From: UBA5004 sp038061835
GTDB lineage: Bacteria; Patescibacteriota; Minisyncoccia; Phycocordibacterales; Zambryskibacteraceae
Assembly (NCBI GenBank): GCA_038061835.1
Contig: JBBTYJ010000022.1
Span: 1-17,491, forward strand
Direction of reading: 5' to 3'
DNA: 17,491 nucleotides
Shown here: positions 12,343-17,491 of the stretch, piece by piece
How positions within the stretch are numbered: the stretch's first letter is position 1
How the letters are laid out: every line of letters starts with the position of its first letter
Position numbers and translations under genes: made by a program
The notes under the pieces: model-generated
The model's database searches: none
What the model was told of the DNA's origin: nothing
What the model saw: only the letters and a program-made list of their open reading frames with translations

Positions 12343-13038
12343 ATGAGGCTCGGTCAAGTTATTGGTGCAACTCAAAAAGACATCGAGAGTAAGAAGTTTA
12401 ATTACTGGATCGGTGTGAGCCTAGGTTATAAATATTTCAATAAAGATAACATTCAAACGTATATTGAATGGGCAATTTCAAATACCAAAAACTCTATTTT
12501 TATCCTTGTTGCTGATTGGATTTACGCCATCAACCTAGAGGTACTAGATAAACGAGATAAACAACTTGCTTTGAGAAAGGCCATGCGTCTTGGTGACGCC
12601 AAAATTGCTGAAATTACCGATATAATAAATGCTCTTGCACCAGAAGTCGCAAATAGAATTAAGATTGGTCGCTGGAAAGATATTGAAAGCAGCGAAATAC
12701 ATCAAAATAGGGTAAAGATTCTTTTTGAAGAATTTAAAAAGAAAACGGATTTTTACAATCGCATTATTGAAATAGTCAAAGACACTTTTAAAAATAATCC
12801 GAAAAATGTTACACAAGAAGATTTAGAAAAGTTGGCCGAATATGTACTCCATGAGATGCCAGTATTTCTCGATGGCATACACTTATTTGGCAATACATAT
12901 GACGCGACATTATACCCTAAAATTGGTCTCATTGATCTCCTTGAAAAAGACTTACAAGAAGGAGTAGTTTTTCCAGAGATTACAAAAAGGCTTGAAATCA
13001 AATCACCGGCGGCGATTATTGAAGCATATGTAGATTAA
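12343..13038 (+). CDS. tRNA-dependent cyclodipeptide synthase (CDPS), XYP-type
   Basis: 231 residues, normal for CDPS (about 220-260). These enzymes, related to class I aminoacyl-tRNA synthetases, join two aminoacyl-tRNA amino acids into a diketopiperazine. Compared from memory with AlbC: Gly24 and nucleophile Ser26 in GVSLGYKYFN match Gly35/Ser37 of GISAGNSYFS; Tyr167 and Glu171 in YVLHEMPVF match Tyr178/Glu182 of YVLAEAPLF; Tyr191-Pro192 matches the Tyr202 region. Tyr29 in place of Asn40 together with Tyr-Pro assigns the XYP rather than the NYQ subfamily. A basic helix (LRKAMRLGDAKIAEI) may contact tRNA. The product cannot be predicted. No tailoring oxidase is nearby; a GNAT gene is divergent. 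Starts leaderless-like; no Shine-Dalgarno site. Confidence 0.83.
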   Translation: MRLGQVIGATQKDIESKKFNYWIGVSLGYKYFNKDNIQTYIEWAISNTKNSIFILVADWIYAINLEVLDKRDKQLALRKAMRLGDAKIAEITDIINALAPEVANRIKIGRWKDIESSEIHQNRVKILFEEFKKKTDFYNRIIEIVKDTFKNNPKNVTQEDLEKLAEYVLHEMPVFLDGIHLFGNTYDATLYPKIGLIDLLEKDLQEGVVFPEITKRLEIKSPAAIIEAYVD

Positions 13039-13087
13039 ATATACTTTGCCAAGCTCGACTTTGCACAGTAGGCACAATTTTTTTATA

Positions 13088-13122
13088 TACATCTAACTCG
13101 TGCTATAGCGAATTATAGATGT
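13088..13122 (+). promoter_or_regulatory. third palindromic site of the PaaX-element type
   Basis: TACATCTA at the left, centre CTATAG (13103-13108), TATAGATGT at the right (13114-13122). The plan and right half match the sites at 439-471 and 1061-1093; spacing is one base longer on each side. GGAGG and a small ORF follow, so it looks like a promoter/operator. Confidence 0.5.
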
Positions 13123-13133
13123 GGAGGATTGAA

Positions 13134-13205
13134 ATGAAGAATGCTTTTAAGTTATCTCTCGTGGTGGTTTACCATGAGCGAGCGAAGCGAGTCGAGTGGA
13201 CTTAG
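13134..13205 (+). pseudogene. 23-codon ORF, likely the 5' remnant of a gene cut by repeat R3
   Basis: ATG at 13134 with GGAGG at 13123-13127, reading MKNAFKLSLVVVYHERAKRVEWT and a stop. The first dozen codons look like a gene start; from HERAKRVEW on the frame is repeat R3 sequence. It lies behind the third palindromic site. Probably a gene truncated by the repeat, or a small peptide. Confidence 0.4.
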
Positions 13206-13303
13206 TGAGCGAAAATTGCTCTGCCCGTCTGAAGCCTTGGCGAAGGAGGGGAACCAACTACATTCATAGGTTTGTGAGACGTCAGAAGCGATTTTAGGGG
13301 TTT
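13170..13303 (+). repeat. mosaic dispersed repeat, copy R3
   Basis: GAGCGAGCGAAGCGAGTCGA leads into GTGGACTTAGTGAGCGAAAA and the CTCTGCCCGTCTGAAGCCTT block shared with R2. After ACATTC the TTGCTTCGCCCCTCG block of R1/R2 is missing and the tail (GTCAGAAGCGATTTTAGG) differs. The following 13304-13380 holds no gene or structure that I can recognise. Confidence 0.75.
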
Positions 13304-13382
13304 CTAGTGCTTAGAGGTATCACAATAGGGGAATGGAATTATCGGTATGAGTTTAATCCAGCTACTCTAGGTATAAAGAAAT

Positions 13383-13456
13383 ATAGTATATAACTATTGA
13401 CATAATATATACTATCTAATAACATAGTATATGTCCATATAGTTAATGTATACTAT
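13383..13456 (+). promoter_or_regulatory. 74-bp dyad operator/promoter of the Fic gene
   Basis: Four half-sites: ATAGTATAT (13383-13391), ATATACTAT (13407-13415), ATAGTATAT (13424-13432) and GTATACTAT (13448-13456). They form two pairs, each with a 15-nt spacer, 8 bp apart; the two pairs are also imperfect inverted copies of each other. TTGACA (13397-13402) lies in the first pair and a -10-like TATACT (13449-13454) in the last half-site, 10 nt before the ATG at 13465. This looks like tight repression. Confidence 0.65.
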
Positions 13457-13464
13457 ATAAGGTT

Positions 13465-14595
13465 ATGAATATAGACATTGGTAAAAAAATTAAACAAAAA
13501 GAGGGCTTCTTTGCCTTAATCCCAAATCCTTTTCCTCCTAAGGAATTGTTTAGCATGCCTCAAAATATTCTTTTAAAAGCTGCTGAAGCTGATCGCTTGG
13601 TAGGAAAGTTAGACGGAATAACACATACCTTACCTGATGTCGACTTTTTTCTCCGTATGTTCGTCGCTAAAGATGCTACTTCATCGGCGCAGATAGAGGG
13701 AACGAGAGCAACAATCATAGATGCGATAGAGAAAGATGCTGGTATTGCATCAAAGGAAACTGATGCAGATGACATTCTTTATTATGTAAAAGCTCTTAAC
13801 TACGGCATTAAGCGTCTAAATAATTTTCCACTATCGTTACGTGTAATTCGCGAGGTTCACTCACAGTTAATGACCGGGGCGCGTGCCACCCATTTTTCAG
13901 ACCCCGGACATTTTCGTGAAAGTCAGAATTGGATTGGTGGAACTAAACCAGATAATGCTCATTTTGTCCCTCCGCCAGTGGGTGATATGAAGTCTGCATT
14001 AGGAGATTTTGAAAAATTTTTACACGAAGAGAAACAATTTCTCCCGATTATACATATTGGAATTATGCACGGACAATTCGAGACAATACATCCGTTTTTA
14101 GACGGTAATGGCAGAACAGGTAGACTTCTTATTACACTACTTCTGTGTCACAGAAGACTCCTAGAAAGGCCAGTATTATTTCTTTCATCCTACTTTAAAA
14201 GACATCAAAAGATTTACTACCAAAAGTTGGATGATTATCACAATGGTGATGTGGAGAGTTGGGTGGACTTCTTTCTTGATGGTGTAATAGATACAGCTGA
14301 AGAATCTATTGAAATCTCACGTAAAATTAGAAAATTACGTGATAATGATATGGAAAAAATTCAAGCTCTGGCTAAACGAGAATCTGAAAGTGGAGTCGCG
14401 GTTCTATCACGATTGTTCGGCTTTCCAATCGTTAACACTCGCAGAATCATGGAATGGACTAAATTCACTAGGGCAGGAGCGCAGAGAGTTATTGATAGAT
14501 TTGTTAATTTAGGAATCCTAAAACCACAAGATGAAAAAGGGGCTTATGACAGAAGCTATATTTATCAGAATTATATTGATATATTTATTAAATAA
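13465..14595 (+). CDS. Fic-domain AMP-transferase, class II
   Basis: 376 residues. Fic proteins move AMP (or another nucleotide part) from NTP to hydroxyl groups of target proteins. The Fic motif is complete: HPFLDGNGRTGR at residues 209-220, with catalytic His209 and the Asn/Arg of GNGR. The inhibitory helix precedes it: S74-AQI-E78-G79, the (S/T)xxxE(G/N) pattern of class II enzymes, so activity is self-restrained. The N-terminal part (PNPFPPKEL and DRLVGKLDGI) is the Fic_N domain, with HFRESQNWIGG and HFVPPPVGDM before the core. The C-terminal 75 residues look like a winged helix (TRRIMEWTKFTRAGAQRVIDRFVNLGIL), which could bind the dyad upstream. The next gene starts 2 bp after its stop. 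Confidence 0.93.
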   Translation: MNIDIGKKIKQKEGFFALIPNPFPPKELFSMPQNILLKAAEADRLVGKLDGITHTLPDVDFFLRMFVAKDATSSAQIEGTRATIIDAIEKDAGIASKETDADDILYYVKALNYGIKRLNNFPLSLRVIREVHSQLMTGARATHFSDPGHFRESQNWIGGTKPDNAHFVPPPVGDMKSALGDFEKFLHEEKQFLPIIHIGIMHGQFETIHPFLDGNGRTGRLLITLLLCHRRLLERPVLFLSSYFKRHQKIYYQKLDDYHNGDVESWVDFFLDGVIDTAEESIEISRKIRKLRDNDMEKIQALAKRESESGVAVLSRLFGFPIVNTRRIMEWTKFTRAGAQRVIDRFVNLGILKPQDEKGAYDRSYIYQNYIDIFIK

Positions 14596-14597
14596 AT

Positions 14598-15446
14598 ATG
14601 AGGCAAAAACAGGGGCCTATGGTCGTACTGCTAATAGCAGGTATTATCTACCCACAGGTGGCTCTAGCGGCTTGGTGGAACCCATTTAGTTGGTTCGATA
14701 ACTGGAATTTTATTAGAGTAGGTCGAGAAAAAGAAGCTCTGGAAGAAAGAGTTAAAGAATTAGAAGAAAGACTAGACGAATCTAAGTCAGCCGCATCTTC
14801 AGAAGAGATTATTGAAGAGAAACAACCAAATGTTTCTACTCTAAAACCAGCACCTGCTCCTGCTTCGAAATCTGTTTCTACACAGACAAAAAATACCAAG
14901 TCAACCGTTACAACTACAGCAAGCTCTATCCAAGCTAGTCCAGTAGCCTCTGGCACAATCTCGACTACATCTACGGAATCATCCGCAACTACGAATTATA
15001 AGGTGAATATTATGGAGGTGGATCGTAATTTTTGTTTAGCAATTACCCAATCAGGTTACTATAAAACCTATGGGATAGCTGGTTCAACTCAAGATACAGA
15101 AGGTCCTAGTATTAGAGTCGCTCTCTTGGATATTATTTCCGATGCCAACAATGTTGGCATAAAGATAAAAGGAAATGTGCATATTGAAACCCTACATACA
15201 GATAAGCCTGCTTACCTTACAATTTCTCCATCTGGTCCTTTAGATTTAAAAACTCTTAAGCCAGGTACCAATTTATTTGATGTAGATTTGTCATTCACTT
15301 CTGCCAATGAAATTACGATCGACATCAAACAAATAACTGGAGAAATTAAGGCATATCTCACCATAGATTCAATCGAAATTGATGGCGTTAAGGTAAATGG
15401 ATTCCCACATATTTTTCCAGCATCATATATCTCTCAATGCCAATAG
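14598..15446 (+). CDS. exported protein with coiled coil and Thr/Ser-rich linker
   Basis: 282 residues. A hydrophobic N-terminus (MVVLLIAGIIYPQVALAA) ends in ALA-A like a signal peptide, followed by WWNPFSWFDNW, an aromatic motif I have seen after signal sequences in CPR surface proteins. Residues about 43-62 (EKEALEERVKELEERLDESK) are a coiled coil; 80-132 is a Thr/Ser/Ala/Pro-rich linker; 134-282 is a probably beta-rich domain of no known family with two or three cysteines (NFCLAIT, near the end SQCQ). It likely acts outside the cell or at its surface. It is in an operon with the Fic gene (2-bp gap); why is unknown. A terminator follows. Confidence 0.72.
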   Translation: MRQKQGPMVVLLIAGIIYPQVALAAWWNPFSWFDNWNFIRVGREKEALEERVKELEERLDESKSAASSEEIIEEKQPNVSTLKPAPAPASKSVSTQTKNTKSTVTTTASSIQASPVASGTISTTSTESSATTNYKVNIMEVDRNFCLAITQSGYYKTYGIAGSTQDTEGPSIRVALLDIISDANNVGIKIKGNVHIETLHTDKPAYLTISPSGPLDLKTLKPGTNLFDVDLSFTSANEITIDIKQITGEIKAYLTIDSIEIDGVKVNGFPHIFPASYISQCQ

Positions 15447-15468
15447 ATTAAGCAGACAGACAGATAAA

Positions 15469-15496
15469 GCAAAACCACCCATTGGGGCGGTTTTGC
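15469..15496 (+). terminator. bidirectional terminator between the exported protein and tmRNA
   Basis: GCAAAACC (15469-15476) pairs with GGTTTTGC (15489-15496), extended by CCC/GGG with a small mismatch. On the - strand TTTATC follows the hairpin, so it can end the tmRNA transcript too. Confidence 0.65.
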
Positions 15497-15500
15497 GAAA

Positions 15501-15520
15501 CTCGTGCTGTTTATCACGAG
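15501..15520 (-). terminator. short hairpin downstream of tmRNA
   Basis: CTCGTG/CACGAG arms around an 8-nt loop, 5 bp beyond the encoded CCA of tmRNA, followed on the - strand by TTTCG. It may help tmRNA 3' processing or termination. Confidence 0.45.
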
Positions 15521-15525
15521 CGAAG

Positions 15526-15938
15526 TGGTGGAGATGCCGGGAATCGAACCCGGGTGCAAAAAGAAATCGGAGTGAAGTCTACGCGAGGTAGTTTACTTCA
15601 TTTTCCGCCAACTGGCGGATCAAGACTCAAGATACAAAGCAAACAAAAGCTCTTAGGTCTCTATCCTCTAAGTTTCGTCCAGACGTGAGGAACGTCAGGA
15701 CAGAGTCTCAAGTAATAACACGACTTTCTGCTACATAAGACATCTCGCAGAGGCGTGGATCACTTACGCGAGTTTAAACTCGAACGTAGGCGAACTGGAA
15801 ATCGTTTGCCTTAAAATAAGGCGAAACAACTCCTGCAAAAGTTGATTTTGCATTTAAGATTTGAAGCAGATTAGAGAGTTACTTCAGCTCTCCCGCGCAT
15901 CAATCCGATGAATCTCCTTGTCTAGGCCGATCATCCCC
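15526..15938 (-). ncRNA. ssrA: transfer-messenger RNA (tmRNA)
   Basis: 413 nt, one-piece form. It rescues stalled ribosomes with SmpB and tags the nascent protein for degradation. The 5' strand GGGGATG (15932-15938) pairs with CATCTCC (15530-15536), giving the G3-U70 pair that marks alanine tRNAs; discriminator A and CCA are encoded (15526-15529). The T arm is CCGGG-TTCGATT-CCCGG; the D-like part reads GGCCTAGACAAGG. The likely resume codon GCA lies at tmRNA nt 88-90 (15849-15851), next to the E. coli position (90). The tag frame ends with TAA at 15774-15776. The gene starts 31 bp after the smpB stop, so the two are probably co-transcribed and processed. Confidence 0.93.
15774..15851 (-). other. 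proposed tmRNA tag-peptide reading frame
   Basis: From GCA at 15851 the frame gives 25 codons: it starts AKSTFAGVVSPYFK, continues ANDFQFAYVRV, then TAA. The upstream context TAAAT-GCA matches the TAnnn-resume pattern of E. coli (TAGTC-GCA). The end YVRV differs from the common LAA/VAA. An alternative is resumption at the inner GCA-AAC-GAT (frame the same), giving ANDFQFAYVRV, which resembles the usual AND start. Confidence 0.55.
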
Positions 15939-15969
15939 GTATTTAAACCCACGCCGAGGCGGGGCAAGA

Positions 15970-16407
15970 TTACAATGTTCTCTTCAGGTCTCTCTCGATG
16001 TCTCGCTTTTTGATCGCTTGGCGTTTATCGAATTTCTTTTTGCCGCGAGCGATAGCAATGTCGAGCTTCAGAAACCTCCCTTTATTATACATTGAAAGAG
16101 GAATGATTGTCAATCCTTTTGTTCCTTCTGCATTTTTAAGTTCCTCCAACTCATTTTTTGTCAGGAGAAGTTTTCGTACTCGGAGAGCATCATATTCTTT
16201 AGGTGCGTTCTTGGGTTGGTAAGCCGGGATTTCCGCACCCACCAGATATGCTTCATTTCCGCGGGTAGCGATAAATGCTCCTCTTAAATTCATTTTACCT
16301 TCTCGGACGGATTTAACTTCCATACCAAGAAGTTCAATACCCGCGGTGAAGCGTTCAAGAATCTCATAATCAAACAATGCTCTTGAATTGTCGGCGTACT
16401 TGGTCAT
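15970..16407 (-). CDS. smpB: SsrA-binding protein SmpB
   Basis: 145 residues from the ATG at 16407; an in-frame upstream start at 16431 would add eight hydrophobic residues and run through the promoter. SmpB binds tmRNA and places it in the stalled ribosome. Conserved: NSRALFDYEILERFTAGIELLGMEVKS split over the N-terminus, GKMNLRGAFI, AEIPAYQPKN, RKLLLTKNEL and LKLDIAIARGKKKFDKR; the basic C-terminus (KRDIERDLKRTL) enters the mRNA channel. It directly precedes ssrA on the same strand. Confidence 0.95.
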   Translation of the reverse strand: MTKYADNSRALFDYEILERFTAGIELLGMEVKSVREGKMNLRGAFIATRGNEAYLVGAEIPAYQPKNAPKEYDALRVRKLLLTKNELEELKNAEGTKGLTIIPLSMYNKGRFLKLDIAIARGKKKFDKRQAIKKRDIERDLKRTL

Positions 16408-16413
16408 AACGAA

Positions 16414-16422
16414 ATAATAGCA
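16414..16422 (-). promoter_or_regulatory. extended -10 promoter of smpB
   Basis: On the - strand TGCTATTAT (hexamer TATTAT, 16414-16419) ends 6 nt before the ATG at 16407, implying a leaderless smpB-ssrA transcript. Confidence 0.6.
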
Positions 16423-16439
16423 AAATTCCAACTTTTATA

Positions 16440-16445
16440 TATAAT
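16440..16445 (+). promoter_or_regulatory. -10 promoter element of ftsH
   Basis: Consensus TATAAT, 8 nt before the ATG at 16454, with no Shine-Dalgarno site. The smpB and ftsH promoters are divergent and lie 18 bp apart. Confidence 0.6.
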
Positions 16446-16453
16446 GTCGCAAT

Positions 16454-17491
16454 ATGAAGGGCTTTCCTAATAAACCAAAGAAAATTATCATCACCAAACC
16501 CCCCAAGGGAGGCAGTACCCCGCCCGGTCAGACGCTTTTAAGGCAAGCATTACTTGCTCTCGTTATCTTTTTTTCTTTGGTTAGCATTTATTCTTTGATT
16601 TCCGATGCCTCTAAATCAGTAGAGGAGATTTCGCTTTCTGCTCTGGCCCAAGAAATATCTCTTGGACACGTATCATCCATTATTGTCGTCGGCGATGATC
16701 TTGATATCACTTTTGTTGATAACGAAGTTCATAAGACTTCCAAAAAGGAGGCTGGCACGGCTCTGACCACCACGTTCAAAAATTACGACGTTTCTCCGGA
16801 GGCGCTCGCTAAGATAAATATCGAGATAAGAAACGATCAAGGATTCATGTATTGGTTTATTTCACTTGCCCCTGTCATCTTGCCGATCGCCTTTATAGTT
16901 TTCTTTTTATGGTTTCTTTCGAGACAGGTCAAGGGGGCCGGGATGCAAGCTTTTACCTTTGGTCAGTCGAAAGCGCGAATGACCCGTCCGGATGACAAGA
17001 GCCAGAAGGTTACATTTAAAGACGTAGCTGGATGCAGGGAGGCCAAAGAAGAACTTCGCGAAATAGTGGATTTTCTTAAGAATCCTAAAAAGTTTCTGGA
17101 TATTGGCGCCCGTATTCCCAAGGGTATTCTCCTCATGGGCGCGCCGGGTACGGGTAAGACTCTTTTGGCTCGCGCAGTTGCTGGCGAGGCGGGAGTGTCC
17201 TTCTTTTCTATTTCCGGTTCTGAGTTTGTCGAGATGTTTGTGGGTGTGGGGGCCTCGCGTGTACGAGACCTCTTTGATTTGGCGAAAAAGGCCGCGCCGG
17301 CCATTATTTTTGTCGATGAGATAGACGCAGTTGGTCGGGTGCGCGGTACAGGAGTCGGCGGCGGTAATGATGAACGCGAACAGACCCTTAATCAGATTTT
17401 GGTTGAACTTGACGGTTTCGAGCCGAATGAAAAAGTGATCGTGATGGCGGCCACCAATCGTCCTGACGTTTTGGATCCTGCGCTTCTGCGA
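16454..17491 (+). CDS. ftsH: ATP-dependent zinc metalloprotease FtsH, 5' part
   Basis: 346 codons, open to the window end; the protease domain with HExxH lies beyond it. FtsH is a membrane AAA+ protease that degrades membrane proteins and, in other bacteria, some tmRNA-tagged proteins. Membrane segments at residues about 30-49 (LRQALLALVIFFSLVSIYSL) and 133-156 (YWFISLAPVILPIAFIVFFL) flank a roughly 80-residue external domain. The AAA domain begins at VTFKDVAGCREAKEELREIV; Walker A GAPGTGKT is at 229-236, pore loop MFVG at 261-264, Walker B IIFVDE at 284-289, and the second region of homology begins at NRPDVLDPALLR. The N-terminal tail (KPKKIIITKPPKGGSTPPGQ) is longer and more basic than in E. 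coli. Confidence 0.96.
   Translation, partial: MKGFPNKPKKIIITKPPKGGSTPPGQTLLRQALLALVIFFSLVSIYSLISDASKSVEEISLSALAQEISLGHVSSIIVVGDDLDITFVDNEVHKTSKKEAGTALTTTFKNYDVSPEALAKINIEIRNDQGFMYWFISLAPVILPIAFIVFFLWFLSRQVKGAGMQAFTFGQSKARMTRPDDKSQKVTFKDVAGCREAKEELREIVDFLKNPKKFLDIGARIPKGILLMGAPGTGKTLLARAVAGEAGVSFFSISGSEFVEMFVGVGASRVRDLFDLAKKAAPAIIFVDEIDAVGRVRGTGVGGGNDEREQTLNQILVELDGFEPNEKVIVMAATNRPDVLDPALLR

Noticed and set aside
13039..13085. terminator after the cyclodipeptide synthase gene
   Set aside because: There is a run of seven T's but only a very weak stem before it, so it was not listed as a terminator.
15397..15688. + strand ORFs opposite tmRNA
   Set aside because: They run across the tmRNA T arm and terminators and have no start signals.
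15939..15969. separate promoter for ssrA (TTGCCC and TTTAAA)
   Set aside because: The -10-like bases lie only 3 nt from the mature tmRNA end; co-transcription with smpB is simpler. A small GC hairpin there is equally unproven.

Overview
The window looks like a piece of a Patescibacteria/CPR chromosome, most likely Parcubacteria-like (inference from gene content, no database search). Supporting signs: the ribosomal-protein order rplE-rpsN-rpsH-rplF-rplR-rpsE-rplO-secY-adk-map with rpmD (L30) missing, as is typical of CPR; compact or atypical housekeeping proteins (a 90-aa L15, an Adk with altered motifs, an enlarged Ndk); many genes without Shine-Dalgarno sites; and several families of short dispersed repeats. 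TGA ends several genes, so the standard bacterial code is used, not the Gly-UGA code of Gracilibacteria/Absconditabacteria.

Layout. 1-6426: the 3' part of the spc-type ribosomal operon on the + strand, from the 3' end of rplE through secY, adk and map. It is interrupted between rplE and rpsN by a roughly 740-bp insertion carrying a PaaX/Cas2-like gene, flanked by an 18-bp direct repeat that duplicates the end of rplE, with two palindromic sites inside. Two other short repeat families sit at gene junctions of the operon; one places a hairpin directly on the start codons of rpsE and ndk. 6498-7688: ndk, a structured intergenic region and a small membrane protein gene whose end overlaps rplT. 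7642-8794: the infC-rpmI-rplT operon on the - strand. 8830-13464: an accessory region with a DUF1003 protein, a 58-aa small protein, a repeat-containing membrane protein, an RBBP9/YdeN-type hydrolase, a small membrane protein, a GNAT acetyltransferase and, divergent from it, a protein I recognise as a tRNA-dependent cyclodipeptide synthase (CDPS). Three mosaic copies of a dispersed repeat lie between these genes. 13383-15446: a class II Fic protein under a 74-bp dyad, with a secreted coiled-coil protein gene 2 bp downstream. 15469-16407: tmRNA (ssrA) and smpB on the - strand. 16454-17491: the 5' part of ftsH, cut by the window end.

How it fits together. The core is translation (ribosomal proteins, IF3, tmRNA/SmpB rescue), secretion (SecY), N-terminal methionine removal (Map), nucleotide balance (Adk, Ndk) and membrane proteolysis (FtsH, which degrades tmRNA-tagged proteins in other bacteria). 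Two expression styles can be seen: many genes have an extended -10 box (TGnTAnnnT) 6-8 nt upstream of ATG, implying leaderless mRNAs, while several accessory genes carry strong GGAGG sites. The most notable items are the PaaX/Cas2-like insertion and its palindromes, the CDPS with its divergent acetyltransferase, the hairpin repeats fused to start codons, and the long unusual tmRNA tag.
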